Source of the DNA: Armatimonadetes bacterium DC
GTDB taxonomy: Bacteria; Armatimonadota; Fimbriimonadia; Fimbriimonadales; GBS-DC
Direction: 5' to 3'
Assembly (NCBI GenBank): GCA_001442985.1
Contig: LDYB01000019.1
Location: 248,001-312,000, forward strand
Length of the DNA stretch: 64,000 bases
Part shown: piece by piece, positions 19,301-25,266 of the stretch
Layout of the letters: the number at the start of each line of letters is the position of its first letter
How positions within the stretch are numbered: position 1 is the first letter of the stretch
The notes under the pieces: generated by a model
What the model saw: the letters and a program-made list of their open reading frames with translations, nothing else
Databases searched by the model: none
What the model was told of the DNA's origin: nothing
Translations under genes and position numbers: made by a program

Positions 19301-19788
19301 AACTCGTCGCGGAAGGCGTCGGCGTCTTCGTCGCTGGCGAAGTAGCGCATCTCGCGTCCCCAGCGCGAAATGGTGTCCACCACGCGCCCAATCACCTGCC
19401 GCACACTGGTCTCCCGCTCAGGCGTGCCCACCTGACCACGGAAATATTTGGAGACCACCACATTCGTTGCCAGCTGCGACCAGAAGCGCGGCACCTCCAC
19501 ATCTTTTTGCTCAAATACCACCTCGCCGCGCTCGCCCGTAATCACCGCCGTGCGCTTCTCCCATTCCACCTGGTCAAACGGGTCCACGCCCGCCTGCGTG
19601 AAGTAGCGTTTGAAGCGCAATCCTTTGCCACGATTAATCAGATCAAACTTCTCGCGGGGCACATAACCGTAGCGTCGTCCCGTGCCGTTCGTTGTCGGCT
19701 TTTGCGACTCCTCTTTGGGGGCAGTCTCTACGACAGCGCCATTCGTTATCTCCACCATGTCCAGCAGACCTTCTTCAGGATTGAACAT
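13330..19788 (-). CDS. nrdJ: B12-dependent class II ribonucleotide reductase with three inteins
   Basis: NrdJ reduces ribonucleotides to deoxyribonucleotides using adenosylcobalamin to make a thiyl radical, with no oxygen requirement. The precursor is 2152 residues; removing three inteins (193-548, 757-1156, 1344-1774) leaves 965, a normal size for this long NrdJ type. The reconstituted extein joints read PQCSA-CFIVSVED, EASNP-CSEFVFLND and LAPTG-TIAFMMDC, all standard RNR sequence. By comparison with class I enzymes, the first joint cysteine is the reductive partner and NPCSE contains the radical cysteine. The C-terminus has a four-cysteine ribbon (CPNC...CLNC) and a terminal CxxxxxC tail that probably re-reduces the active site. 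AGAGGAGG lies 8 nt before the ATG. It follows nrdR by 38 nt. Confidence 0.96.
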   Translation of the reverse strand: MFNPEEGLLDMVEITNGAVVETAPKEESQKPTTNGTGRRYGYVPREKFDLINRGKGLRFKRYFTQAGVDPFDQVEWEKRTAVITGERGEVVFEQKDVEVPRFWSQLATNVVVSKYFRGQVGTPERETSVRQVIGRVVDTISRWGREMRYFASDEDADAFRDELKYLLLHQYAAFNSPVWFNVGIEPRPQCSACQPYHAMVNTLYGPMPIGEIVEKRLIGLPVYDSQGLTPVIAVKHNGRKPVYRITLNDGFSIEATGDHLVCAHTTRRTRRLEWYRVDELKPGMLMRVYANLPRTYTPEADEVVVSECALAGWLQADGLVGEYQSLTIEFMTVGDEEFEWVMTHLRRVFPNHHCRISEVTTKTLKEPCLRIRLYGEELRPFVEKYELLRRGAEMRVPKPVWTAPNEAVAAYLKSLFQADGYAAIHHPSAHIALALISRKLVEDIQLLLTRFGIYSRVRQKREKRPDRYDLWEVDISIASERQKFAEQIGFISEHKQAKLLGSLGVKGKRCPQVRYQRIVSIEPVGEMDVYDIQTLSGQYLSNGVLVHNCFIVSVEDTMESILELAKTEGMIFKYGSGSGSNLSRIRGSQEYLSGGGRASGPVSFMRGFDAFAGVIKSGGKTRRAAKMVVLNIDHPDIVDFIECKAKEEQKAWALIEAGYDPGFNVPGGAYDSVFFQNANHSVRVTDEFMRAVEEDKEWCTTARTTGEVLGRYRARDLFRKIAEAAWICGDPGLQFHDTTNRWHTVKNSGPIEASNPCFTGDSLVYTSKGLIPFRELIHRVSQGESIRVYTHNRTASEPHDGVLLSEPTQWMITGVNEVWRLRFSNGIEVRCTPNHRFFTLNRGMVRADELTPEDTVLVTDAPCLPVDASWELPVPADWKQLRAKGERHAPLNLPSEWSVPFAEMLGHLTGDSCFVHSSPMVIWTYGGAEEQEQLLPRHRAVLESLGLHPHISQQANGTAQLRVVRAAFSRFLQALGVKQAKAADKCVPEAIFRAPAEIVAAYLRGLFTADGCARDDQKKGTRYIGLGSKSLTLLQQVQQLLLMFGIQSRIYTQPPKQTKFCYTRKRDGQQVTYFSHGNSYDLRITGPSIRRFYDYIGFATASKQQILERWIQEHEFYAVRADAHLVEREFDGYELTYNLTEPIHHTYIVNGLVVANCSEFVFLNDTSCNLASLNLMKFRLPDGSFDVEAYRAAVRTLITAQEIIVDNSAYPTERIADNSHNFRPLGLGYANLGALLMSLGLPYDSDEGRAYAAVLTAIMHGEAYRQSAIIARDCGAPFPGFELNREPMLEVMRMHADALNQIQANLVPPSLMAAARAIWDETLKLGEKHGYRNAQVTVLAPTGCLVGNSLIATERGLVRLRTLGDPKGAQWQSLNLQVATDDGIQTATKFYINGLAPTRVIRTRSGYTIQGTPNHQIKVIDSQTGERVWRRLDAVQPGDIVPLSLNTLFGEPQEVLLPPLGDLYWVADFQTRVPRTVTPELAELVGYYMGDGSLHAKGLRFYVTAEDRDVVERIRTLCRELFGLEAHTAERTGYIEVCLNSVPLAVWWEACGFAKQKPDSEHSGKGYEPHIPDAILYTNDPEIYGAFLRGVFEADGTVIQGVPALCTVSAKFAEEIRSLLLAMGYPTTTKINHSQWGQGTLEVLRLRNKNYNEAFLREIGFIGERKRSAVSLEKCKMGGKNDLIYLPVALIQELVPPDSPHYQPIMLSLKRRGGIPRRRVQMLLQETGDARLADALRFYYDTVGSNEDGGVQPTYDLSVPANVTYIANGFVSHNTIAFMMDCDTTGIEPDIALVKYKTLVGGGLLKIVNTTVPLALQQLGYTPEQIEAITKYIDEHDTIEGAPHLKEEHLPVFDCAFRPAKGKRSLPPMAHVKMMAAVQPFLSGAISKTVNMPNDATPEDIEQIYMQAWKLGLKAIAIYRDGSKRTQPLSTKKPSEEQKPAQATVQVVERPIRRHLPDERKSITHKFSIAGHEGYITVGMYEDGTPGEIFVTMAKEGSVISGLMDAFATAISMALQYGVPLEKLVEKFSYTRFQPSGFTNNPQIPVATSIVDYIFRWLALKFLNHQPPQVQPLDEATLTAHAAATQPEAIGLEGAKTEPTVSATPQGAKTTDWSKIVKLQQDAPPCPNCGMIMVRSGACHQCLNCGTSFGCG
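14467..15759 (-). other. Intein 3 of NrdJ (431 aa, LAGLIDADG type)
   Basis: Precursor residues 1344-1774. It starts with C1344, has block B TPNH (1412-1415) and ends VSHN1774 before T1775. LAGLIDADG-like motifs are LVGYYMGDGS (1484-1493) and AFLRGVFEADG (1586-1596). It interrupts the PTGT loop, part of the substrate phosphate-binding region in the RNR family. Confidence 0.93.
16321..17520 (-). other. Intein 2 of NrdJ (400 aa, LAGLIDADG type)
   Basis: Precursor residues 757-1156. It starts with C757, has block B TPNH (832-835) and ends LVVAN1156 before C1157. The penultimate residue is Ala instead of the usual His. LAGLIDADG-like motifs are EMLGHLTGDS (903-912) and AYLRGLFTADG (1001-1011). 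The site is immediately before the radical cysteine of NPCSE. Confidence 0.92.
18145..19212 (-). other. Intein 1 of NrdJ (356 aa, LAGLIDADG type)
   Basis: Precursor residues 193-548. It begins with C193 (block A), has a block B TGDH at 256-259, and ends VLVHN548 followed by C549, so all four splicing residues are canonical. Two LAGLIDADG-like helices, ALAGWLQADG (309-318) and YLKSLFQADG (411-420), mark a homing endonuclease domain. The insertion is directly before the cysteine equivalent to the reductive C225 of E. coli NrdA (inferred from alignment by eye). Confidence 0.93.
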
Positions 19789-19826
19789 TGCAGGAACCTC
19801 CTCTGAAAGGAATTGAGAAAAGCGGT

Positions 19827-20306
19827 TTATTGGCGCGATGCCGACGCGCGTTTCTGCATGCGGGTCAGCATCTGCACCAGACGGTTGAATTGCTGGGGAT
19901 CGTTAAACTCCTCATAGACCGATGCGAAGCGGACATACGCCACGGGGTCAATCGCGAGGAGTTTCTCCATCACCATGCGTCCGATCTCGGTGCTACTGAT
20001 CTCGGACTCCATGCGGTTCTGGATTTCATGCTCAATTTCGTCAACGGCTTGCTCCAGCCGTTCCATACTGACGGGGCGTTTCCTGCAGGCGATTACCATG
20101 CCTCGCAGCACTTTTTCCCGATCAAACGGCTCACGGCGCCCATCTTTTTTGACGACCATCAGTGGACGCTCTTCGTAGCGCTCAAAAGTGGTGTAGCGTC
20201 GCCCGCACGCGAGGCACTCCCGACGGCGGCGTATTACCCGACCCTCCTGCGAAGGGCGCGAGTCCACCACATGGTCCTCATCCTTGCCACAGTAAGGGCA
20301 TCGCAT
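19827..20306 (-). CDS. nrdR: Transcriptional repressor NrdR
   Basis: NrdR represses ribonucleotide reductase genes when dATP is high, by binding paired 16-bp NrdR boxes. The 159-residue protein has the N-terminal zinc ribbon C3-x2-C6 and C31-x2-C34 and the following ATP-cone domain (from about residue 48, VVKKDGRREPFDREKVLRGM). The C-terminal tail is slightly longer and more basic than in E. coli. It is the first gene of an operon with nrdJ, 38 nt apart, and two box-like palindromes lie in its promoter (20325-20371), so it probably controls its own transcription and that of nrdJ. Confidence 0.96.
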   Translation of the reverse strand: MRCPYCGKDEDHVVDSRPSQEGRVIRRRRECLACGRRYTTFERYEERPLMVVKKDGRREPFDREKVLRGMVIACRKRPVSMERLEQAVDEIEHEIQNRMESEISSTEIGRMVMEKLLAIDPVAYVRFASVYEEFNDPQQFNRLVQMLTRMQKRASASRQ

Positions 20307-20324
20307 GGTATCACCTTAATTAAT

Positions 20325-20371
20325 TCCCAGATGTTCGGGGATTGAGCGCACAAATCCCCTACATCTTGGGG
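20325..20371. promoter_or_regulatory. Tandem NrdR-box-like operators
   Basis: Two 16-nt imperfect palindromes, TCCCAGATGTTCGGGG (20325-20340) and CCCCTACATCTTGGGG (20356-20371), lie with centres 31 bp apart, about three helical turns. That is the spacing known for NrdR box pairs. They lie between the nrdR -10 box and its start codon. The flanks are G/C-rich rather than the A/T-rich enterobacterial consensus. Confidence 0.7.
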
Positions 20372-20379
20372 TTGTCTAT

Positions 20380-20409
20380 ATTATGACATGCCCCTGCCCC
20401 TTTTGTCAA
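20380..20409 (-). promoter_or_regulatory. Promoter of nrdR-nrdJ
   Basis: Minus strand TTGACA (20404-20409), 18-bp spacer, CATAAT (20380-20385). The start point would fall next to the promoter-proximal NrdR box, so bound repressor would block initiation. Confidence 0.75.
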
Positions 20410-20467
20410 GGGGGGAAGGGCAAAAAGAGGCAAATTTAACATTCTATGCCCTTCCCCGAGCGACGGG

Positions 20468-20473
20468 TACAAT
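20468..20473 (+). promoter_or_regulatory. -10 box of serS, leaderless arrangement
   Basis: ggTACAAT, 6 nt, ATG at 20480. No Shine-Dalgarno. Confidence 0.65.
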
Positions 20474-20479
20474 TGGGCT

Positions 20480-21757
20480 ATGCTGGACTACCGTCGTTTG
20501 CGCAACGAGCCTGAGTTCGTTAAGGAGTCGCTGGCAAAACGGGGCTATGACCCCTCTATGGTGGATGAGTGGCTCGCGGTGGACACGCGCTGGCGCGAGC
20601 TGACCACGCAGGTGGAACAGCTCACTGCCGAGCAGAACCGCGTCTCTAAAGAGATTCCCCAGCGCAAAAAAGCGGGCGAAGATGTAGAGCCGCTTCTCGC
20701 TCAGATGCGGGCGCTCAGCGACCAGATCAAACAGCTCGAAGCCCAGAAGCGCGAGCTGGAAGCCCAGCGCGAACAGATGCTGCTGATGTTCCCCAACATC
20801 CCGCACGCCAGCACGCCAACAGGCACAGACGCCAGCCAGAATGTGGAAGTCCGTCGCGGTGGGCAACCGCACGCCTTTTCGTTTGAACCCAAGCCCCACT
20901 GGGAGATTGCCGAAAATCTGGGGCTGATTGACTTCGAGCGCGCCGCCAAAATCAGCGGCAGTGGGTTTATGGTCTACACGGGCTTGGGCGCACGGCTGGA
21001 GCGCGCGCTCATCAACTTTATGCTGGATCTGCATGTGCGTGAACACGGTTATACTGAAATCTTTCCCCCGTTTCTGGTGCGCCCTGAAGTGATGGTGGGT
21101 ACAGGGCAGCTGCCCAAATTCGAAGAGGAGATGTATCGTTGCGCTGACGACCCGCTGTATCTCATCCCGACCGCCGAAGTGCCCGTGACGAACTTGTATC
21201 GGGAGGAGATTTTGAATGCGTCCGAGTTGCCGTTGAATCTGGTGGCATACTCGCCCTGTTTTCGGCGCGAGGCGGGCGCGGCAGGCAGGCTCACGCGGGG
21301 GCTACTGCGCGTGCATCAGTTCAACAAAGTGGAGCTGGTGAAGCTCACCTTGCCCGAAACTTCCTACGAAGAGCATGAGCGCCTGCTTCGTGATGCGGAG
21401 ACGGTACTCCAACGGCTGGAACTGCCCTATCGGATTATGCTCCTCTGCACAGGCGATCTGGGCTTCGCCGCGGCGAAGTGCTACGACTTAGAGGTGTGGT
21501 CGCCGGGCGTTCAGCAGTGGCTGGAGGTCTCTTCATGTAGCAACTTTGAGGACTTTCAGGCGCGGCGGGCGAACATCCGCTTCCGTCGGGAGCCGACCGC
21601 GCGCCCGGAGTTTGTGCATACGCTCAATGCTTCAGGCGTCGCCACCCCGCGCCTGATGGCGGCGATTCTGGAAAACTATCAGCAGGAAGACGGCTCGGTG
21701 GTCATCCCCCACGCCCTGCGTCCCTACATGGACGGGTTAGAGGTGATCCGTCCCTGA
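20480..21757 (+). CDS. serS: Seryl-tRNA synthetase
   Basis: Class II aminoacyl-tRNA synthetase that charges tRNA-Ser, including the one encoded at 4.6 kb. The 425-residue protein starts MLDYRRLRNEPEFVKESLAKRG, the typical N-terminal lead into the long antiparallel coiled-coil arm (about residues 30-105) that grips the long variable arm of tRNA-Ser. The catalytic core shows motif 2 (CFRREAGAAGRLTRGLLRVHQFNKVE) and motif 3 (ALNASG-type: HTLNASGVATPRLMAAILEN). Its end overlaps the convergent HxlR gene by 21 nt. Confidence 0.96.
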   Translation: MLDYRRLRNEPEFVKESLAKRGYDPSMVDEWLAVDTRWRELTTQVEQLTAEQNRVSKEIPQRKKAGEDVEPLLAQMRALSDQIKQLEAQKRELEAQREQMLLMFPNIPHASTPTGTDASQNVEVRRGGQPHAFSFEPKPHWEIAENLGLIDFERAAKISGSGFMVYTGLGARLERALINFMLDLHVREHGYTEIFPPFLVRPEVMVGTGQLPKFEEEMYRCADDPLYLIPTAEVPVTNLYREEILNASELPLNLVAYSPCFRREAGAAGRLTRGLLRVHQFNKVELVKLTLPETSYEEHERLLRDAETVLQRLELPYRIMLLCTGDLGFAAAKCYDLEVWSPGVQQWLEVSSCSNFEDFQARRANIRFRREPTARPEFVHTLNASGVATPRLMAAILENYQQEDGSVVIPHALRPYMDGLEVIRP

Positions 21758-22096
21758 GTCGGCGTTCTGCTTGTCCCACTGCTCGGCGAACTGGCGGATG
21801 GTCTGCAACAGCTCCGCCAGCCGCTCGCCGCGCGGGGTGAACCGATACTCCACATGCGGCGGGATGGTGGGGTACGCAATCCGCTGGAGGATGCCGTACC
21901 GCTCCAGTTTGCGCACGCGCTCCTGAAGCACTTTGGGGGTCAAGCCCGGGAGCGCGCGCTCCAGCTGACCGGGACGGCAAATCCCCCGCGAGATGGCGTC
22001 CAGTATCTCCAGCGTCCACTTGCATTTGAGGATGTCGGTCAGACACTCGTAAACCTCGGCATGGGGATAGCCTTCCATCTCACGCGATGGTCTCAT
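21737..22096 (-). CDS. HxlR-family winged-helix regulator
   Basis: A 119-residue DNA-binding protein of the HxlR type, small dimeric winged-helix regulators that often sense aldehydes, quinones or redox change. The pattern CLTDILKCKWTLEILDAI, RPGQLERALPGLTPKVLQERVRKLERYGILQR, and YPTIPPHVEYRFTPRG is the family signature. Two cysteines (about residues 18 and 25) and one at 40 could be redox sensors, but this is inference. The ATG overlaps the recN stop as ATGA, so it is translated from the recN mRNA; its own target gene is not evident. An internal ATG at 22078 is an alternative start. Confidence 0.88.
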   Translation of the reverse strand: MRPSREMEGYPHAEVYECLTDILKCKWTLEILDAISRGICRPGQLERALPGLTPKVLQERVRKLERYGILQRIAYPTIPPHVEYRFTPRGERLAELLQTIRQFAEQWDKQNADSGTDHL

Positions 22097-23757
22097 ACAG
22101 GCGCCTCCTCTGCCTGCTTTTGCAGAAGTTCGCGGGCGTGTTGCAGGGCGGTTTCGGTCGCCTCCCCTGCAAGCATGCGGGCGATTTCCGCCACGCGCGC
22201 CTCGCCTGTTAGCGGGGTAATCGAAACACGGGTGCGCTCGCCCTCCACATATTTTTCAATCAGGAAGTGGGTGCCTGCACGGCTGGCAATCTGCGGCAGG
22301 TGCGTGATGCAGAGAATCTGGAAATGTTCCGCCAGATGCGCCAGCTTCTCGCCGACATAGTATGCCGTGCGCCCGCCCAAGCCTGCGTCGATCTCGTCGA
22401 ACACCAGTGTCGGTACGGGCGAAGCATCCGCCAGCACCGCCTTGAGCGCGAGCATCACGCGCGACATCTCGCCGCCAGAGGCAATTTTGTTAAGTGGACG
22501 CGGCGGCTCGCCCGGATTGGCAGAAAACAGAAACTCTATTGCGTCCACCCCTGACGAGTCCATCGGCTTGGGGGTAACGGCGACCTCGAACAGGGCGCGC
22601 TCCATCGCCAGCTCGCGCAGGTGTCCCTGCACAGCCTGCGCGAAGCGTTCTGCCCCCGCGCGGCGCAGTTCTGAAAGTTGCGCACAGAGCTGTTCTGCTT
22701 CTGCCTGCGCTTCCGTCAGTTCCTGCTCAATCGCCTCACGCCGCTCCGACTGATGCTCCAGCGCCTGCAGTTTCTGTTCGGCTTCGTTAGCGTATGCCAG
22801 AATCGCCTCAATCGTGTCGCCGTACTTGCGCTTGAGGCGTTTGATGAGCTCCAGCCGGGCGATCACCTGCTCCAGCCGTTCGGGGTCATATTCCACCGTT
22901 TCGGTATACTGGCGCAGGGTGTGCGCGACTTCTTCCAGCAGGGCAAGGGCGCTTTCCAGCTGCTCCTGAGTGGCGCTCATGCTGGGGTCAATTCGGCAGA
23001 TTTCGGTGAGGTTGCGGCTGGCGGAGGCGGCGAGGTCATAGGCGCTCCCCTCGCCCATCAGCCACTCGTAGGCGGCGCCTGCCAGCGACAGCAGGCGCTC
23101 GGCGTGCGTCAGGCGTCGCTCCTCTGTGAGCAGATGCTCCTCTTCGTCGGGGGTCAGCTCGGCGGCGCGAATCTCCTCCACCTGAAAGCGATACAAATCC
23201 AGCATCTGCTCGCGCTCGCGTTCGCGGGCGATCAGTTCCTGCAGTTCGTTTTGCAGGCTTCGGAGCCTTTGTACGGCGTCCCGCACACGCGCCCGCAGGT
23301 GCAACGCAGGCTCTCCCAGCCAGCGGTCCAGTAGCTCCAGATGCTGGCTGGGCTTGAGCAACGACTGATGTTCGTGCTGACCGTGCAGGTCTACGAGCCG
23401 TTCGCCCAGCGCTTTGAGCGTGCCCAGCGGCACAGGTTGCCCGTTCACCCGCGCCAGCGAGCGTCCCCCTGCCTGCACCTCGCGGTAAAGATAGAGTGCG
23501 CCCTCCTCCAGCTCAATCCCCAGGTCAGCAAGCTCCACTGAGGGCGGCGGCAGGAATACCGCGCTGACCTTGAGGCGGTCGGCACCGGCGCGGATCAGTG
23601 TCGGGTCGGCACGGTCGCCCAGCACCAGCCCCAGCGCGTCCAGCAAAATTGACTTCCCCGCCCCCGTCTCACCCGTCAACACATTCAAGCCGGGCTGGAA
23701 CTCCACCTCCAGCCTGTCAATAATCGCCAGATTCTCCACATACAGGCTCTGGAGCAT
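22093..23757 (-). CDS. recN: DNA repair protein RecN
   Basis: RecN is an SMC-like ATPase that gathers broken DNA ends during double-strand-break repair. The 554-residue protein has the N-terminal ATPase half with Walker A GETGAGKS near residue 30, a central coiled coil (about 160-370, rich in E, Q and R) and the C-terminal half with the ABC signature region ASGGEMSRVMLALK and Walker B TLVFDEIDAGLGG. Length is normal. The ATG lies 8 nt behind a TACAAT box, so a leaderless transcript is likely. The downstream HxlR gene is translationally coupled. Confidence 0.95.
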   Translation of the reverse strand: MLQSLYVENLAIIDRLEVEFQPGLNVLTGETGAGKSILLDALGLVLGDRADPTLIRAGADRLKVSAVFLPPPSVELADLGIELEEGALYLYREVQAGGRSLARVNGQPVPLGTLKALGERLVDLHGQHEHQSLLKPSQHLELLDRWLGEPALHLRARVRDAVQRLRSLQNELQELIAREREREQMLDLYRFQVEEIRAAELTPDEEEHLLTEERRLTHAERLLSLAGAAYEWLMGEGSAYDLAASASRNLTEICRIDPSMSATQEQLESALALLEEVAHTLRQYTETVEYDPERLEQVIARLELIKRLKRKYGDTIEAILAYANEAEQKLQALEHQSERREAIEQELTEAQAEAEQLCAQLSELRRAGAERFAQAVQGHLRELAMERALFEVAVTPKPMDSSGVDAIEFLFSANPGEPPRPLNKIASGGEMSRVMLALKAVLADASPVPTLVFDEIDAGLGGRTAYYVGEKLAHLAEHFQILCITHLPQIASRAGTHFLIEKYVEGERTRVSITPLTGEARVAEIARMLAGEATETALQHARELLQKQAEEAPV

Positions 23758-23765
23758 CGAGGGGA

Positions 23766-23771
23766 ATTGTA
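23766..23771 (-). promoter_or_regulatory. -10 box of recN, leaderless arrangement
   Basis: Minus strand ggTACAAT, 8 nt, ATG at 23757. No Shine-Dalgarno. Confidence 0.6.
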
Positions 23772-23821
23772 CCTGTTGATGGCGCTCCAGTTTCGATAGG
23801 GTGACCTAACTTCTTTGTTTC

Positions 23822-24943
23822 CTACTTACCTTTCACATACACCTGCCGATTCGAAGACAGCGGTATCCATCCCAGCATGTGCGCAATAACTCTGTGTCCG
23901 TCGAGACCTTGCACAGTGTCAGGCGTAATGAGAGTCAGCGTTATCGCGAAGTCTTCCGGTCCTATCACCAGCGAGTCTGCTGGCACAGACTCGGCTAAAC
24001 CCCTCAGTACCAGTTCTTGTAAAGGAGGAGGCAGTTGACTAAGGCTCACAGGCTGTGTGAAGTTTGAGCCCATGGGGAACCCGCTCGCTTGAAGCAGCCA
24101 TTTTGCCAGCTCTGCCTCCGCTCGCTGTAAGCGTTCCCGTACCTCCTGACGCATTCGCTGGAGCTGTTTCCAGTATTTCTGAACATATACATCGATTTTT
24201 TCCACCCCAATACTGCGTGAAAAATGGAGCGAGGCTTGTAGCACTTGCCCTGCAGATAGGAGGGCACGCTCCCGCACATTAGCCAGATGCGCGCCCGCTG
24301 CCTCATGACCCGTTCGCGATTCGCCCGAAGCCGCGCCTATCTCTGGTGACTTTGCCTGCCATTTGGCAAGGCACTCGTCTAAGGAACGCGAAGCCGCGGC
24401 GGCGTTCTCAGGCAAGTGCGAAAGCATAGGAACCGAGTCAACGCTCTTAAAGGTGATAGAGGCGCCCGATCGCATTCTGGGAGCTATAATAACATCCACA
24501 CTCAGCGCGACAATGCCTTCTGATATCCAACGCCTCAAAGAAGAACTCTGGTCAGTCGTCATGAGATTTGTGAACGCCTCCACTGCTTCACGGCTAAGCT
24601 CGTCTACAGTTATCACCTGTCCGGGACGATAGCCCCGCACCTGTAATTCCCTCAAGAACGTTTCCGCGAATGTTGCAGCATGGCTTTCGCGGCTCTCTGT
24701 GGTGAGCGTCTTGGGAAAAAGCATTCCGACCTCTCCATCCCACACCAGCTTATAGCCCAGCGCGTCTGCTTCAGTCTGTAGCCTGGCTCGATCAGAGAGA
24801 TACTCCCGCAGGCGTTCCAGAACCTCTGGCGCCTTGGAAGCCTCTTCTTGGGTGAAACTCCCTATCACCAGAAGAGGCGATTGACTCCAGATGGTTGCCC
24901 AGAGACACAAACCAAATGCGATGGTCCAGTAGAAGCGCACCAT
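23822..24943 (-). CDS. Hypothetical secreted protein, paralogue of the gene at 25.3-26.4 kb
   Basis: The 373-residue product has a signal peptide (MVRFYWTIAFGLCLWATIWSQ) and no recognised domain. Residues about 45-190 are mixed alpha/beta; residues about 250-290 (KYWKQLQRMRQEVRERLQRAEAELAKWLLQ) are strongly helical and likely a coiled coil; a beta-rich tail (ITLTLITPDTVQG...) follows. Its layout and several short segments resemble the broken gene just upstream: both have DRxxL...G(Y/W)..(E/D), LSxxEA followed by helices, a central coiled region and a strand-rich end. I choose ATG 24943 because AGGAGG lies 5 nt upstream; a GTG two codons earlier overlaps that site. Function unknown; it lies in the accessory patch. 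Confidence 0.6.
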   Translation of the reverse strand: MVRFYWTIAFGLCLWATIWSQSPLLVIGSFTQEEASKAPEVLERLREYLSDRARLQTEADALGYKLVWDGEVGMLFPKTLTTESRESHAATFAETFLRELQVRGYRPGQVITVDELSREAVEAFTNLMTTDQSSSLRRWISEGIVALSVDVIIAPRMRSGASITFKSVDSVPMLSHLPENAAAASRSLDECLAKWQAKSPEIGAASGESRTGHEAAGAHLANVRERALLSAGQVLQASLHFSRSIGVEKIDVYVQKYWKQLQRMRQEVRERLQRAEAELAKWLLQASGFPMGSNFTQPVSLSQLPPPLQELVLRGLAESVPADSLVIGPEDFAITLTLITPDTVQGLDGHRVIAHMLGWIPLSSNRQVYVKGK

Positions 24944-24952
24944 ATTCACCTC

Positions 24953-25263
24953 CTAACTTTGCCTTATGACTATGGGCTTGACAATTATACCTTCCGGCAG
25001 AAATATAACATCCCCTGGCTCTCTGGGAGTGCATGGGCATTCAAGAGCAAAGGGCACGCAGAGAGTACCAAGCGGTAGATAATACAACACCAACCCGCAA
25101 CGCGCCCACGCCCCCCTACGCGAGCGCACACCCTCCGAACGATGAAACGACGCATTATCCCAAAACACCACCACCGACCGCCCATCACGCGCCGCCGCCT
25201 GCGCCAATCCCTCCAAGGACGCCACCACCGCCTCCGTGCAAACGGCGAACAGTAAAGGGGCAC
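24953..25263 (-). mobile_element. IS630-family transposase remnant
   Basis: On the minus strand the frame reads VVASLEGLAQAA, then VVVFWDNASFHRS, then LVLYYLPLGTL. The DNASxH motif and the downstream YLP strand are typical of the DDE domain of IS630 transposases, where the Asp of DNA is the second catalytic acidic residue. Sequence upstream of PLLFAVCTEA and the ending with the third acidic residue (normally in SPELNPIE) are missing, and no terminal inverted repeats were found. It is a dead fragment wedged between the two paralogous secreted-protein genes. Confidence 0.7.
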
Positions 25264-25266
25264 CTC

